Notes: generated by a model not told the origin, from the sequence alone. 50,140 bases of DNA from Nocardia anaemiae NBRC 100462 (GCF_001612725.1 NZ_BDAZ01000077.1:1-50140), one strand, 5' to 3'; positions 25,288-33,768 are shown, counted from the stretch's first letter. Numbers and translations are program-made.

Positions 25288-26484
25288 GTGTCACCTGTGA
25301 CTGACGCAGCGAATGCCACCGCAAGCCTTTCAGAAATCACCCAGGAAGAAATTTTCGCGGGCCACCTAGGCGGCAAGCTCTCGGTCGAACTCACCGCACC
25401 GCTGGAGACTCAGCGCGACCTTTCCATCGCCTACACCCCCGGTGTGGCGAAGGTCAGTCTGGCCATCGCGGAGGATGAGGCGCTGTGCAAGCGCTACACC
25501 TGGACCGACCGGCTCGTCGTCGTGGTCAGTGACGGCACCGCGGTGCTCGGCCTCGGTGACATCGGCCCGCGCGGTTCGCTGCCCGTGATGGAGGGCAAGG
25601 CGGCGCTGTTCAAGAAGTTCGCCGGACTGAACTCGATCCCGATCGTCCTGGACACCAAGGACGTCGACGAGATCGTGGAGACCGTCGTCCGGCTGCGTCC
25701 GAGCTTCGGCGCGGTGAACCTGGAGGACATCTCGGCGCCGCGCTGCTTCGAGATCGAGCAGCGGCTCATCGAGGCCCTCGACTGCCCGGTCATGCACGAC
25801 GACCAGCACGGCACCGCCATCGTGGTGCTCGCAGCCCTCAATGGCGCGGCCAAGGTGCAGGGGCGTGCCATCGATGACATGAAGGTCGTGGTGTCGGGCG
25901 CCGGTGCCGCCGGTGTGGCGTGCACGAACATCCTGCTTGCCGCTGGTGTCAAGGACGTGATCGTGCTCGATTCGAAGGGCATCGTCAACACCGAGCGCGG
26001 CGATCTCAATGCTGTGAAGGCCGAACTGGCGCAGCGCACCAATCCGCGCGGGCTCGCCGGTGGTGCGGCCGAGGCGCTGGACGGCGCCGATGTGTTCCTC
26101 GGACTCTCCGCGGGCACCATCGCCGAGGAACTGATCGCCTCGATGGCGCCGGAGTCGATCGTGTTCGCCATGTCGAACCCGAATCCGGAGATCCACCCCG
26201 ATGTCGCGCACAAGTACGCCGCGATCGTGGCCACCGGGCGCAGCGACTTCCCGAACCAGATCAACAATGTCCTCGCGTTCCCCGGCGTGTTCAAGGGCGC
26301 GCTGGACGCGGGCGCGCGCCGCATCACCGAGGGCATGAAGATCGCCGCCGCCGATGCCATCCTCAGCGTGGTCGCCGATGAGATCGCCGCGGACAAGATC
26401 GTGCCGAGCCCGCTCGACCCGCGGGTCGCCCCGGCCGTCGCCGAGGCCGTGGCCGCCGCCGCCCGCGCGGAGGGCGTCGCGTAA
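25288..26484 (+). CDS. Malic enzyme (NAD(P)-dependent malate dehydrogenase, decarboxylating)
   Basis: From GTG 25288 this gives 398 residues, the small bacterial malic-enzyme size without a phosphotransacetylase tail. AGGAG lies eight bases before this start. A TTG at 25261 is an unlikely alternative. Motifs are RDLSIAYTPGVAKVS, the catalytic Lys in PVMEGKAALFKKF, the metal-binding MHDDQHGTAIV, and the dinucleotide fold GAGAAGVACTNILL. It converts malate to pyruvate and CO2 with NAD(P)H. The intrinsic terminator 12 bases later shows that it is the last gene of its transcript. Confidence 0.95.
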   Translation: MSPVTDAANATASLSEITQEEIFAGHLGGKLSVELTAPLETQRDLSIAYTPGVAKVSLAIAEDEALCKRYTWTDRLVVVVSDGTAVLGLGDIGPRGSLPVMEGKAALFKKFAGLNSIPIVLDTKDVDEIVETVVRLRPSFGAVNLEDISAPRCFEIEQRLIEALDCPVMHDDQHGTAIVVLAALNGAAKVQGRAIDDMKVVVSGAGAAGVACTNILLAAGVKDVIVLDSKGIVNTERGDLNAVKAELAQRTNPRGLAGGAAEALDGADVFLGLSAGTIAEELIASMAPESIVFAMSNPNPEIHPDVAHKYAAIVATGRSDFPNQINNVLAFPGVFKGALDAGARRITEGMKIAAADAILSVVADEIAADKIVPSPLDPRVAPAVAEAVAAAARAEGVA

Positions 26485-26496
26485 TTCGACCCGAAA

Positions 26497-26531
26497 ATAC
26501 GGGGCTGCTCATTTGGTGAGCAGCCCCGTAT
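26497..26531. terminator. Intrinsic bidirectional terminator after malic enzyme
   Basis: A perfect 15-base-pair inverted repeat (ATACGGGGCTGCTCA and its complement) around a five-base loop sits between the convergent malic-enzyme and CBS genes. It can serve both. Confidence 0.85.
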
Positions 26532-26548
26532 CGCATTCTGCGGGTTGA

Positions 26549-26980
26549 TCAGTGCGGAACGAAGACCGCCGAAACGAATTCCGCGATTTCGGCATCGCTG
26601 AGGTTCTTGGCGATATCGGATTCGCAGATCATGCCGACGAGTCGCTTGTTGTCGTCGATCACCGGCAGTCGCTTGATCCGATCCCTTTCCATCATGTCCA
26701 GCACCTCACGGACATCGGCATCGGCGGATGCCCAGCGTGGGGTGCCCTCGGCCAGATCTCCGGCCCGTACCTTGCTCGGATCATGGCCCATGGCAATGCA
26801 TTTCACGACGATGTCGCGATCGGTCAGCATGCCGATGAGCCGGTCGTCGCTACCGATCGGCAATGCGCCGATATCCAGCCTGCGCATCATCTGCGCGGCC
26901 CGATCCAGTGTTTCGTCGGCGGGGATCCATTCCGCGTCTTTGTGCATGATGTCGCGTGCCTTCATAGAGCGACTGTTCAC
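26549..26980 (-). CDS. Two-CBS-domain protein, Hrp1-like
   Basis: A 143-residue protein, exactly the length of the M. tuberculosis hypoxic response protein Hrp1 (Rv2626c), with the same layout. CBS1 contains RDIMHKDAEWIPADETLD and GMLTDRDIVVKCIAMG. CBS2 contains VREVLDMMERDRIKRLPVID and GMICESDIAKNL. The start is GTG 26980, with AGGAGG six bases upstream. ATG 26965 is the alternative. CBS pairs usually bind adenine nucleotides, but Hrp1 has no known ligand. I see no clear DosR box upstream. A repeated GTCACATC lies about 95 bases upstream. Confidence 0.88.
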   Translation of the reverse strand: MNSRSMKARDIMHKDAEWIPADETLDRAAQMMRRLDIGALPIGSDDRLIGMLTDRDIVVKCIAMGHDPSKVRAGDLAEGTPRWASADADVREVLDMMERDRIKRLPVIDDNKRLVGMICESDIAKNLSDAEIAEFVSAVFVPH

Positions 26981-27072
26981 GGTACGCCTCCTGGTCTCGG
27001 ATGAGTGATCCCGCAGAATTCGGCTCCGCGATTGTGCGTCGAGCATCCGCGAAGCTAACTCCTGCGGCCACG

Positions 27073-27097
27073 TCACATCGTGACCCATGTCACATCA
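27073..27097. promoter_or_regulatory. Direct repeat upstream of the Hrp1-like gene
   Basis: GTCACATC occurs at 27073-27080 and again at 27090-27097 (period 17 bases). The first copy also starts the inverted repeat GTCAC-ATC-GTGAC. It lies in the gap between the mycothiol-dependent-enzyme-like gene and the CBS gene and may bind a regulator of the latter. No known regulator is assigned. Confidence 0.3.
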
Positions 27098-27116
27098 TTG
27101 GTCAATGCCTCGGCGG

Positions 27117-27752
27117 TCAGTGCAACCGAGCCGTCATCGGTGCGACGCCGTCGCCCGTGAGCAGATCTATTGCCGCTGTGCGGCCGGTGATCAGTAGTAA
27201 TAGCGCGGTGATCGGGCCGAGGATCTCGGGTCCGCTGCCGTGGCTCCATTCGACGTCGGAGGCGACCAAACGGATTCCGTCGAGGCGGTGTTTATCCCAT
27301 ACCGGCCATCCGATGGTTACCGCATGGGTCGCGGCGGCGGCCGCGGCGGCTGGCTCGATGTCGATCGTGCGGGCGAGCGGTATCGCGATGTCCTGGCCGT
27401 GCACCATGGTGTCGAACAGGATATTGCGATAATTGGTGAGTTTGGGCAGCGTCCGGGAACCGGCGTTCTCGCGGATCGCCGAAACGAGTTCTGCGGCTGG
27501 CTGTTTCGCGTAGCGCCTGGTGAGGTCATCGATGAACCGGTTGTAGTTGCCGCGCGCGCGGATCCCGGTGGCGAGCATGACGCCGATCGGCGGCGGCTGC
27601 GGGGTCAGTGCGATGTGTGCGGCGACCTCTCGGACTCGCCAGCCCGCGCACAATGACGGCGTTTCCCATTCGTCGGTGGAAAGGTCGGCCAGCAGGTCGG
27701 CAATCGACCGGCGCTGCTGTTCGATGGTCTGCCAACAGGTTTCGCGGTCCAT
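27117..27752 (-). CDS. Mycothiol-dependent maleylpyruvate isomerase-family protein
   Basis: A 211-residue DinB-fold protein of the MDMPI type. Hallmarks are the start WQTIEQQRRSIADLLADLS, then WETPSLCAGWRVREVAAHI, where the His is a metal ligand, and a later MVHGQDIAIPL whose His-Asp pair completes the site. Relatives use mycothiol as a thiol cofactor, and most have no tested substrate. The start is ATG 27752, with GGGAG upstream. It is divergent from a MarR-family gene, and the shared 90-base promoter region carries a long palindrome. It is therefore likely to be the regulator's target. Confidence 0.85.
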   Translation of the reverse strand: MDRETCWQTIEQQRRSIADLLADLSTDEWETPSLCAGWRVREVAAHIALTPQPPPIGVMLATGIRARGNYNRFIDDLTRRYAKQPAAELVSAIRENAGSRTLPKLTNYRNILFDTMVHGQDIAIPLARTIDIEPAAAAAAATHAVTIGWPVWDKHRLDGIRLVASDVEWSHGSGPEILGPITALLLLITGRTAAIDLLTGDGVAPMTARLH

Positions 27753-27784
27753 TGTGTGCTCCCCGGGTTCGGACCTCGCATAGG

Positions 27785-27829
27785 ATTGGTCAGCTAGACT
27801 TATCAATGTAGTAAGCTTATCTGACCAAT
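27785..27829. promoter_or_regulatory. 45-base palindromic operator between MDMPI-like and MarR genes
   Basis: ATTGGTCAG and CTGACCAAT are perfect nine-base arms around an imperfectly symmetric centre containing ACTTA and TAAGC. The site covers the sequence before both start codons. MarR proteins bind such palindromes, so it is probably the autoregulatory operator that controls both directions. Confidence 0.7.
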
Positions 27830-27842
27830 GTCAAGGAGCGGG

Positions 27843-28280
27843 ATGGCCGACGGCGAAATGAATGTGGGCCTGCTGATGTTCATTGCCTACCGATCGATGG
27901 AGGACCGGATCTTCGCCGAGCTCGCCGAGTCCGGATACGACGACATCACCGTCGCCCAGGGACGGCTCGCGGCGCGCATCGGCGCCGATGGCAGTCGCCT
28001 GACCGAGTTGGCCGAGCAGGCCCAGGTCACCAAGCAAACCGCCGGATTCCTCGTCGATCAGCTCGAACGCGCCGGATATGTGCGGCGAGTGCCGGATCCG
28101 AGTGACGGCAGGGCGCGCTTGGTCGTGCTTTCCGAACGCGGGGTGAAGATGGCGGCGTACGCGAACTCCGTCGCCGACCGGATCGAGGACGAATGGGCCG
28201 GGCACCTCGGTGCGCAACGCATGCGGCAGCTGCGCGACATAATGGCCCGGCTCCGCGAGATCACCGACCCCTATGCCTGA
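27843..28280 (+). CDS. MarR-family transcriptional regulator
   Basis: A 145-residue winged-helix protein from ATG 27843, chosen because AGGAGCGGG precedes it and the ATG at 27828 lies inside the palindromic operator. The helix-turn-helix is RLTELAEQAQVTKQTAGFLVDQLE and the wing is GYVRRVPDPSDGRARLVVLSERG. MarR regulators usually respond to phenolic or oxidative ligands. No ligand can be predicted here. It is divergent from the MDMPI-like gene and convergent with the osmoprotectant operon. Confidence 0.93.
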   Translation: MADGEMNVGLLMFIAYRSMEDRIFAELAESGYDDITVAQGRLAARIGADGSRLTELAEQAQVTKQTAGFLVDQLERAGYVRRVPDPSDGRARLVVLSERGVKMAAYANSVADRIEDEWAGHLGAQRMRQLRDIMARLREITDPYA

Positions 28281-28283
28281 GCC

Positions 28284-29000
28284 CTAGTCTGCGGTCTGCA
28301 GGATTGCGGCGGGGGTCACGGGGAGTTGCGAGGTGCGGCGCAGCCGACCGGTACCGGGCGCGCTGGCCCAGACCACGAAGGCCAGCAGGCCGTCCATGAC
28401 CATGGCGAGGACCGCGACCAGCAGAGCTCCGACCAGGACCCGGTCGTAGCGGTAGACGGCGATGCCGTCGAAGATATAGCGGCCGAGCCCGCCCAGATTG
28501 ACGAAGGCGGCGATGGTGGCGGTGGCGATGACCTGCAGCGTGGCCCCGCGCAGGCCGGTGAGCAGGATCGGCAGCGCGTTGGGAACCTCGACGCGGAACA
28601 GGATCTGGCGCTCGGTCATGCCCATGGCGCGCGAGGCGTCCACCACATCGGGCGCGACATTGGCGATTCCCGCGTAAGCACCGGCGAGCAGCGGCGGAAT
28701 TCCGACCGTGACGAGCGCGAGCAGCGGCGGAATCAGGCCGAGTCCGAGGCCGAGCACCAGGAAGGTGAGCAGGCCGAGGGTGGGCAGGGCGCGCATGGCA
28801 TTGGCGAATCCGACCAGTAGCGCGGAACCGCGACGGGTGTGCCCGATCACCAGCCCGAGCGGCACCGCGACCGCCGCGGAGACGACGACGGTCAGAAAGC
28901 TGTACCAGAGGTGCTCGGCGATGCGGTGTTGGATGCCCGCCGGGCCGCTCCAGTTCGCGCCGTCGGTGAAGTAGTGCCAGGCGTCGATGAAAAGGTTCAT
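28284..29000 (-). CDS. Osmoprotectant ABC transporter permease (OpuCD/ProZ-like)
   Basis: From ATG 29000 this gives 238 residues, with five to six membrane helices. The permease loop is ASRAMGMTERQILFRVEVPNALPILLTGLR, the EAA-type motif of ProW-like permeases. The ATG overlaps the stop of the preceding permease gene by four bases. It probably pairs with that protein to form the membrane channel of a glycine-betaine/choline/carnitine-type importer. It is the last gene of the operon. Confidence 0.92.
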   Translation of the reverse strand: MNLFIDAWHYFTDGANWSGPAGIQHRIAEHLWYSFLTVVVSAAVAVPLGLVIGHTRRGSALLVGFANAMRALPTLGLLTFLVLGLGLGLIPPLLALVTVGIPPLLAGAYAGIANVAPDVVDASRAMGMTERQILFRVEVPNALPILLTGLRGATLQVIATATIAAFVNLGGLGRYIFDGIAVYRYDRVLVGALLVAVLAMVMDGLLAFVVWASAPGTGRLRRTSQLPVTPAAILQTAD

Positions 29001-29659
29001 GCCGCAGCGCCTTTCGCGGTCCTGGCATCCGCGCGCGTCCACGGGGTCGCCCAGCGTCCGATGGCGTACACCAGGCGGTCGAAGATCAGGGCCAATGCCA
29101 GCGTGACGATGATGCCCGCGATGATCTCGTCCGGATAATCGCGCTGATAGCCCTGGGTGAAGAGTTTGCCGAGTCCGCCGACACCGATCAGCGCGCCGAC
29201 CGAAACCATGGCGATATTGGTGACCACCACCACGCGCAGACTGGAGACGAAAACCGGTATGGCCAAAGGCATATCGACGGTGACGGTGCGCCGCAGCGAA
29301 CTGAAGCCCACCGCGTCGGCGGCGTCGATGACGGTGGGCGAGACCGAATCCAGCGCCGTCGGCACCGCGATCACCAGCAGCGCCGTCGAATACACGGTGA
29401 GCGCGATGATCACATTCAATGGATCGATGGTCGAAATTCCGGCCAGCGGCGGAATGATCACGAAAAGGGCCAGCGACGGAATGGTGTAGGACAGACTGGC
29501 CACCGTCACCGTGACGCGCCGCAGCCAGGAAATCCGGCGCACCAAAGCGCCCACCGGAATCGCGATGATCAGTCCGAGCAGCAGCGGGACCAACGCGAGA
29601 TACAGGTGGGTTCTGGTGAAACCCATGATCTCGGAGAAGTTGTCGATCAGATACTTCAT
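28997..29659 (-). CDS. Osmoprotectant ABC transporter permease (OpuCB/ProW-like)
   Basis: A 220-residue membrane protein. The EAA-type loop is DAADAVGFSSLRRTVTVDMPLAIPVFVSSLR, and the ending SVGALIGVGGLGKLFTQGYQRD is typical of OpuC/ProU permeases. Its start overlaps the ATPase stop by four bases (ATGA), and its end overlaps the second permease. Together with the ATPase and the binding lipoprotein it forms a full importer. Confidence 0.93.
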   Translation of the reverse strand: MKYLIDNFSEIMGFTRTHLYLALVPLLLGLIIAIPVGALVRRISWLRRVTVTVASLSYTIPSLALFVIIPPLAGISTIDPLNVIIALTVYSTALLVIAVPTALDSVSPTVIDAADAVGFSSLRRTVTVDMPLAIPVFVSSLRVVVVTNIAMVSVGALIGVGGLGKLFTQGYQRDYPDEIIAGIIVTLALALIFDRLVYAIGRWATPWTRADARTAKGAAA

Positions 29660-30804
29660 GCGTTTTCGGTTTCGAAGAAATGCCGATTGCGCTCGTCGTC
29701 CTCCAGGGTGCGCTGCCCGGCGAGCTGCTCTAGTACTTCGGGAGCGCGGATACCGCCGCGCGCGGCGCCGGAATCGTCAACGGCAACACCGATTCCCGAC
29801 GGCGAGGAGATGGCCGCGTCCAGCGCCTGGCGAAGATCGCCGTCCGGTGGGAACAGGGATCCACCGGCGGCGATGCTGTCGTGCAATGCCCGCCCGGCCC
29901 GAATGCTCTCCACACCGGTCACATCGATCCATCCGCGCGGAACGCCGGAATCGGTGACCACCAGTACCCATTCGCCCCGGTCCAGCCGCAGTTCGGCGAG
30001 GTCGGGTTCGGTCGCGGTGCGAATCTCGTGCAGTGTCAGGGTATTCGCGCTGCGGAACGACAGTGCGCGATAACCGCGATCGCGTCCGACGAAGCCCGCC
30101 ACGAAATCTGTTGCGGGCGCGGCCAGTACGCGCTGCGGTTCGTCGTACTGCTGCAGTACGCCGCCCGGGCCGAAGACCGCGATCCGGTCGCCGAGTTTCA
30201 CCGCCTCATCGATGTCATGGGTGACGAAGACGATGGTTTTGCGCAATTCCGCTTGTAGCCGCAGCATTTCGGCCTGCAACTCCTCGCGCACCACCGGATC
30301 GACCGCGCTGAACGGTTCGTCCATCAAAAGCACCGGCGGATCGGCGGCCAGTGCCCTGGCCACCCCGACCCGCTGCTGCTGTCCGCCGGAGAGCTGGGCC
30401 GGATACCGGTCGGCCAGCGATCGGTCCAGTCCGACCCGGTCCAGCACCTCGAGTGCGGCGGCGCGGGCCGCGCGGCGCCGAACTCCTTGCAGCACAGGAA
30501 CTGTCGCGACATTGTCGACGACCGTGCGGTGCGGCAGCAGTCCGGCGCTCTGGATCACGTATCCGATACCGAGCCGCAGCCTGACCGGATTCACCGTCGA
30601 AATGTCCGCGCCGCCAACGGTGATGGTGCCCGAACTGGGCGTGATCATCCGGTTGATCATGCGCATCGAGGTGGTCTTGCCGCAGCCCGATGGTCCGACG
30701 AAGACGGTGAACGAGCCGGATTCGATGCGTAGGTCGAGTTCGGAGACGGCGTGCGTGCCGTCCGGATAGGTCTTGCTGATGCGGCTGAATTCGATATCTG
30801 ACAC
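29656..30804 (-). CDS. Osmoprotectant ABC transporter ATP-binding protein (OpuCA/ProV-like)
   Basis: From GTG 30804 this gives 382 residues. Walker A is GPSGCGKTTSMRM, the signature LSGGQQQRVGVARAL, and Walker B VLLMDEPFSAVDP with the switch His in FVTHDIDEAVKLGD. A C-terminal extension of about 120 residues after residue 260 looks like a divergent CBS-type regulatory domain, as in OpuCA. AGGAG lies upstream of the GTG. It follows the binding-protein gene by eight bases and couples to the permease gene. Confidence 0.94.
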   Translation of the reverse strand: MSDIEFSRISKTYPDGTHAVSELDLRIESGSFTVFVGPSGCGKTTSMRMINRMITPSSGTITVGGADISTVNPVRLRLGIGYVIQSAGLLPHRTVVDNVATVPVLQGVRRRAARAAALEVLDRVGLDRSLADRYPAQLSGGQQQRVGVARALAADPPVLLMDEPFSAVDPVVREELQAEMLRLQAELRKTIVFVTHDIDEAVKLGDRIAVFGPGGVLQQYDEPQRVLAAPATDFVAGFVGRDRGYRALSFRSANTLTLHEIRTATEPDLAELRLDRGEWVLVVTDSGVPRGWIDVTGVESIRAGRALHDSIAAGGSLFPPDGDLRQALDAAISSPSGIGVAVDDSGAARGGIRAPEVLEQLAGQRTLEDDERNRHFFETENA

Positions 30805-30812
30805 GCTGGCTC

Positions 30813-31805
30813 CTACCCGGTGGGCTTGTTCAGCCCCTGGGCGGTGACCCATTGCTGTGCTGCGGCCTTTGGTTCGGTCTTACTGCTACCGGAGACCGCC
30901 TCGTTGAGTTTCAGCAGTTCGTCGGTGGTGAGTTTCGCGGAGACCGCGTTGAGCGCGGCGAGTGCCTTATCGGTCTTCTTGGCGGCGTTGAACAGCGGCA
31001 CCACATTCTGGGCGGGGAAGTTGTGCTTCGGATCTTCCAGAACCACCAGATTGTTCTGCGCGATCGCGGGGGAGGTGGTGAAGATATTGGCCGCGGTCAC
31101 CGTGCCCTCGACCAGCGCGCGCACCGTCGCCGGACCGCCGCCGTCGGCGATCGGGACGAAATTGTTCGCGGCGATGTCCAGGTTGTAGTTCTTCTTCAGG
31201 CCGGGCAGACCGCCTGCGCGCTCCTGGAATTCGGCGGGCGCACCGAATTTCACCTCGGCCGAATGTGCGGCCAGATCGGCGATGCTGTGCAGATTCCAGC
31301 GATCCGCGGTGGCCTTGGTGACCACGACCGCGTCCGAGTCCTGACCCGGAGCCGGGGTGCCGACGGCGAGATCGGCGCCGAGCGCCTTGGTGAGTGCGGC
31401 GTCGATATCGGTGGAACTGGTCGCGGTGGCGCTCTTGTCCAGGTACTGCAACAGATTGCCGTTGTACTCCGGAATCACCGAGATCGCGCACTGGCGCAAT
31501 GCCGGGATATAGGCCTCGCGGCTGCCGATATTCAATTTGGTGTCGACGTTGAATCCGTTGACGCGCAACACTTCCGCGTAGATATTCGCGACCGTCTCCG
31601 ATTCCGGGAAGTTCGCCGAGCCGACAGTCAGCCCGTCACCCTCGCAATTGCCCTTGGCCGCAAGCGGATCGGAGTTACCACAGGCGGACAGGATCATGGC
31701 GGCGGCCAGTGCCGCGGCGGCGACGAGAATGCGGGCGGCACGCAGCGTCAGCCGCAGCGCGAACCTCCCGTGCCGCGCGGCATCGGGGTTGATCGTGGTT
31801 TTCAC
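30813..31805 (-). CDS. Osmoprotectant substrate-binding lipoprotein (OpuCC/ProX-like)
   Basis: From GTG 31805 this gives 330 residues, with GGAAGG upstream. A signal segment (ILVAAAALAAAMILSACGN) ends at the lipobox LSAC, so it is a membrane-anchored lipoprotein. The mature part has the OpuAC-type pattern TVGSANFPESETVANIYAEVL, then ISVIPEYNGNLLQYL and LAALNAVSAKLTTDELLKLN. It captures a compatible solute such as glycine betaine and delivers it to the permeases. It is the first gene of the operon. Sequence further upstream in the same frame is antisense to another gene and is not part of it. Confidence 0.92.
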   Translation of the reverse strand: MKTTINPDAARHGRFALRLTLRAARILVAAAALAAAMILSACGNSDPLAAKGNCEGDGLTVGSANFPESETVANIYAEVLRVNGFNVDTKLNIGSREAYIPALRQCAISVIPEYNGNLLQYLDKSATATSSTDIDAALTKALGADLAVGTPAPGQDSDAVVVTKATADRWNLHSIADLAAHSAEVKFGAPAEFQERAGGLPGLKKNYNLDIAANNFVPIADGGGPATVRALVEGTVTAANIFTTSPAIAQNNLVVLEDPKHNFPAQNVVPLFNAAKKTDKALAALNAVSAKLTTDELLKLNEAVSGSSKTEPKAAAQQWVTAQGLNKPTG

Positions 31806-31931
31806 TGGAGTCCTTCCGGCATGACGAGCGATGCGAGCAGCCGTGCGCGCACGGCCACCCGGTACATTCTGGTTGTTCATATTGCCCGCTGCATGCAGTT
31901 CCTGTTCACTACCGAAGGTTGGTGTCGCCGG

Positions 31932-32855
31932 ATGGGGTTGGCCGCGTCGAGGCGGATGTTGGCACGGGTCGTGCTCGTCACGGCCCTCGGGCTGGCTGTT
32001 TCCTGTGGAAGCGACGATCCGGGCCCGACAATATCGGTCGGCGCGGGGAATTCGATGGAATCGAATCTGCTTGCGCAAATTTATGCGGGTGCGTTGGCGC
32101 GGACCGGTGCGCGCACCTCGGTCACCGCCGATCTCGGTGGGCGGGCGGACTATCTGGCCGCGTTGGACGCGGGCACGGTGACGGTGGTCGGCGAGCACAG
32201 CGGCGAACTGCTCACCTTCCTGAATGCCGATGCGCAGGCGCGTAAGCCCGAGGTGACGACCGATGTGGCGGATAAGTCCGCACCGGTTCGGCTCTCGGTT
32301 ACCGAGGAGCTGAACCGGTCGCTGCCGGAGGGGCTCGCGGTCTCCGATCCGGCCGACGGCACGGATATGCGCGCCCGGGTGCTCGTGCCCGAAGCCGTGG
32401 GCAAGGATGTGCGGTCGCTCGGCGCGCTCGCACCGCGGTGTGGCGAACTTCAGGCCGGGGTGGCACCGGTGCCGGGTGTGCTGCAAACTGCGGATCCGGT
32501 GCGGATTTCCGGTTGTGATTTCGCCGCTACCAGGCCGTATCCCGATGCGACGGCGCTGCGAAAGGCATTGCTGGGCGGGGAAGTCCAGGCCGGAATCCTG
32601 ACCGGGCCGCCCGCGCTGGTCCCCGGTGCCACCGATGGGCTGACCGTCCTGGCCGATAACGACTACGCGGTGCGGGCCGAGAATGTGGTCGCGGTCTATC
32701 GCAAGGGTCTGCTGGATGATCGGCAGATCAAGAAGCTGAACTACGTCTCCGGTGAACTCACGACCGATGAATTGGCGGAGATGATGCGCAAGGTTCGCGA
32801 AGGCGCCGCGGCCGCAGAAGTGGCACGCACCTGGTTGGACAACCACGCACTCTAG
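31932..32855 (+). CDS. Second, divergent ProX-like substrate-binding lipoprotein
   Basis: From ATG 31932 this gives 307 residues. The signal (LARVVLVTALGLAVSCGS) ends in a lipobox LAVSC. The mature part repeats the OpuAC layout (ISVGAGNSMESNLLAQIYAGAL, TVVGEHSGELLTFL, LNYVSGELTTDELAEMM) but is much diverged from the neighbouring OpuCC. ATG 31893 and ATG 31956 are alternative starts and none has a strong ribosome-binding site. It is transcribed away from the transporter operon and may offer a second substrate specificity to the same channel, or act as a sensor. Confidence 0.85.
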   Translation: MGLAASRRMLARVVLVTALGLAVSCGSDDPGPTISVGAGNSMESNLLAQIYAGALARTGARTSVTADLGGRADYLAALDAGTVTVVGEHSGELLTFLNADAQARKPEVTTDVADKSAPVRLSVTEELNRSLPEGLAVSDPADGTDMRARVLVPEAVGKDVRSLGALAPRCGELQAGVAPVPGVLQTADPVRISGCDFAATRPYPDATALRKALLGGEVQAGILTGPPALVPGATDGLTVLADNDYAVRAENVVAVYRKGLLDDRQIKKLNYVSGELTTDELAEMMRKVREGAAAAEVARTWLDNHAL

Positions 32856-32871
32856 AAAATCCCTGGTCACG

Positions 32872-32900
32872 ACGGCCCGAGCGGTGCACGCTCGGGCCGT
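32872..32900. terminator. Intrinsic terminator after the second binding-protein gene
   Basis: ACGGCCCGAGCG pairs perfectly with CGCTCGGGCCGT across a five-base loop, followed by TTGCT. It sits 16 bases after the stop codon. Confidence 0.8.
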
Positions 32901-32966
32901 TTGCTATGTCGCCGATCACAATTCCGCTCGATGCCGCGGTCTTGTGAGCGGACTGTTCCGCGCCGT

Positions 32967-32984
32967 ATATTCCATGTGGAGTAT
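32967..32984. promoter_or_regulatory. Palindrome upstream of padR, candidate operator
   Basis: ATATTCC-ATGT-GGAGTAT is an imperfect inverted repeat, and GGAGTAT recurs at 32992. It lies about 90 bases before the PadR-family start, and PadR repressors usually autoregulate from such palindromes. Binding is inferred. Confidence 0.4.
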
Positions 32985-33072
32985 TTGAAGCGGAGTATGT
33001 CGGTGGCCGTGGCTATCGTGCTCCGGGAATTCGATCTCGCGTCCGCGAGTGTTGTGCAGGAGGTGACCGAGA

Positions 33073-33768
33073 ATGGGGCAGCACGCGCGCCCGTCGGTGA
33101 CGCCATTGGCGATCGCCGTGCTCGCGCTGCTCGACGAGCGGCCCATGCATCCCTACGAGGCGTATCAACTGCTGATCGCCCGTCGGGAGGACATCCTGGT
33201 GAAGGTGCGGCCGGGCTCGCTCTATCACACGGTGACGCGGTTGGCCGAGCAAGGAATGGTGCAGGCCGAGGGCGTCGATCGGGACGGCAATCGGCCGGAG
33301 CGCACCACCTACCGGATTACCGAAAGCGGCCGGGAGACATTGCGTTCCCGGGTCGCCGAGATCCTGCGCAACCCCGGGCGGGAGTACCCGATGTTCCCGG
33401 TCGCGCTCAACGAGGCGCACAACCTGCCAGCGCCGGAAGTGCTCGCGCTACTGCGAGAGCGGGTCGAGCGGTTGGCGCAGGACCTCGCCGATGTCGAGAT
33501 GATGAGCCAGTGGGCGGGTATGCACGCAGTGCCGCGTCGCTACTGGATCGTGCTCCCGTACCTGCATGCCACCATCGCGGCCGAAATTGCATGGGTTCAA
33601 AACCTCATCACCGAACTCGACAGCGGCGAGATGGAGTGGGACGAATTCGACCCTGCCACCGGCCTGCGCATAACCGAACATCAGCACCCCTGGTCCGATC
33701 AGGGCCATTCCGAACCACCCCCGGTGCCGCGTCGCTGGAACGAAGCCAGCGCGTCACCGCCCCGATGA
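33073..33768 (+). CDS. PadR-family transcriptional regulator
   Basis: A 231-residue protein with the PadR winged helix at the N-terminus (TPLAIAVLALLDERPMHPYEAYQLL, then VRPGSLYHTVTRLAEQGMV and a wing RPERTTYRITESGRE). The C-terminal helical Vir_act_alpha_C-type dimerisation region follows. AGGAGGTGA precedes the ATG. Its stop overlaps the start of the MFS exporter gene by four bases, so it almost certainly controls that exporter in response to a toxic compound. Confidence 0.93.
   Translation: MGQHARPSVTPLAIAVLALLDERPMHPYEAYQLLIARREDILVKVRPGSLYHTVTRLAEQGMVQAEGVDRDGNRPERTTYRITESGRETLRSRVAEILRNPGREYPMFPVALNEAHNLPAPEVLALLRERVERLAQDLADVEMMSQWAGMHAVPRRYWIVLPYLHATIAAEIAWVQNLITELDSGEMEWDEFDPATGLRITEHQHPWSDQGHSEPPPVPRRWNEASASPPR

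Noticed and set aside
30852..32855. 667-codon plus-strand frame covering the second binding-protein gene and more
   Set aside because: Only the part after about 31893 has a lipobox signal and a binding-protein pattern. The earlier part is antisense to the OpuCC-like gene.
30813..32870. 685-codon frame covering the OpuCC-like gene and far upstream
   Set aside because: Only the last 330 codons look like a protein. The upstream part is antisense to the second binding-protein gene, and a GTG with a ribosome-binding site at 31805 explains the start.
32901..33764. N-terminal half of the 800-codon frame that ends in the MFS gene
   Set aside because: The leading 288 codons are Arg-rich and overlap padR in another frame. 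The true MFS start is the ATG overlapping the padR stop.
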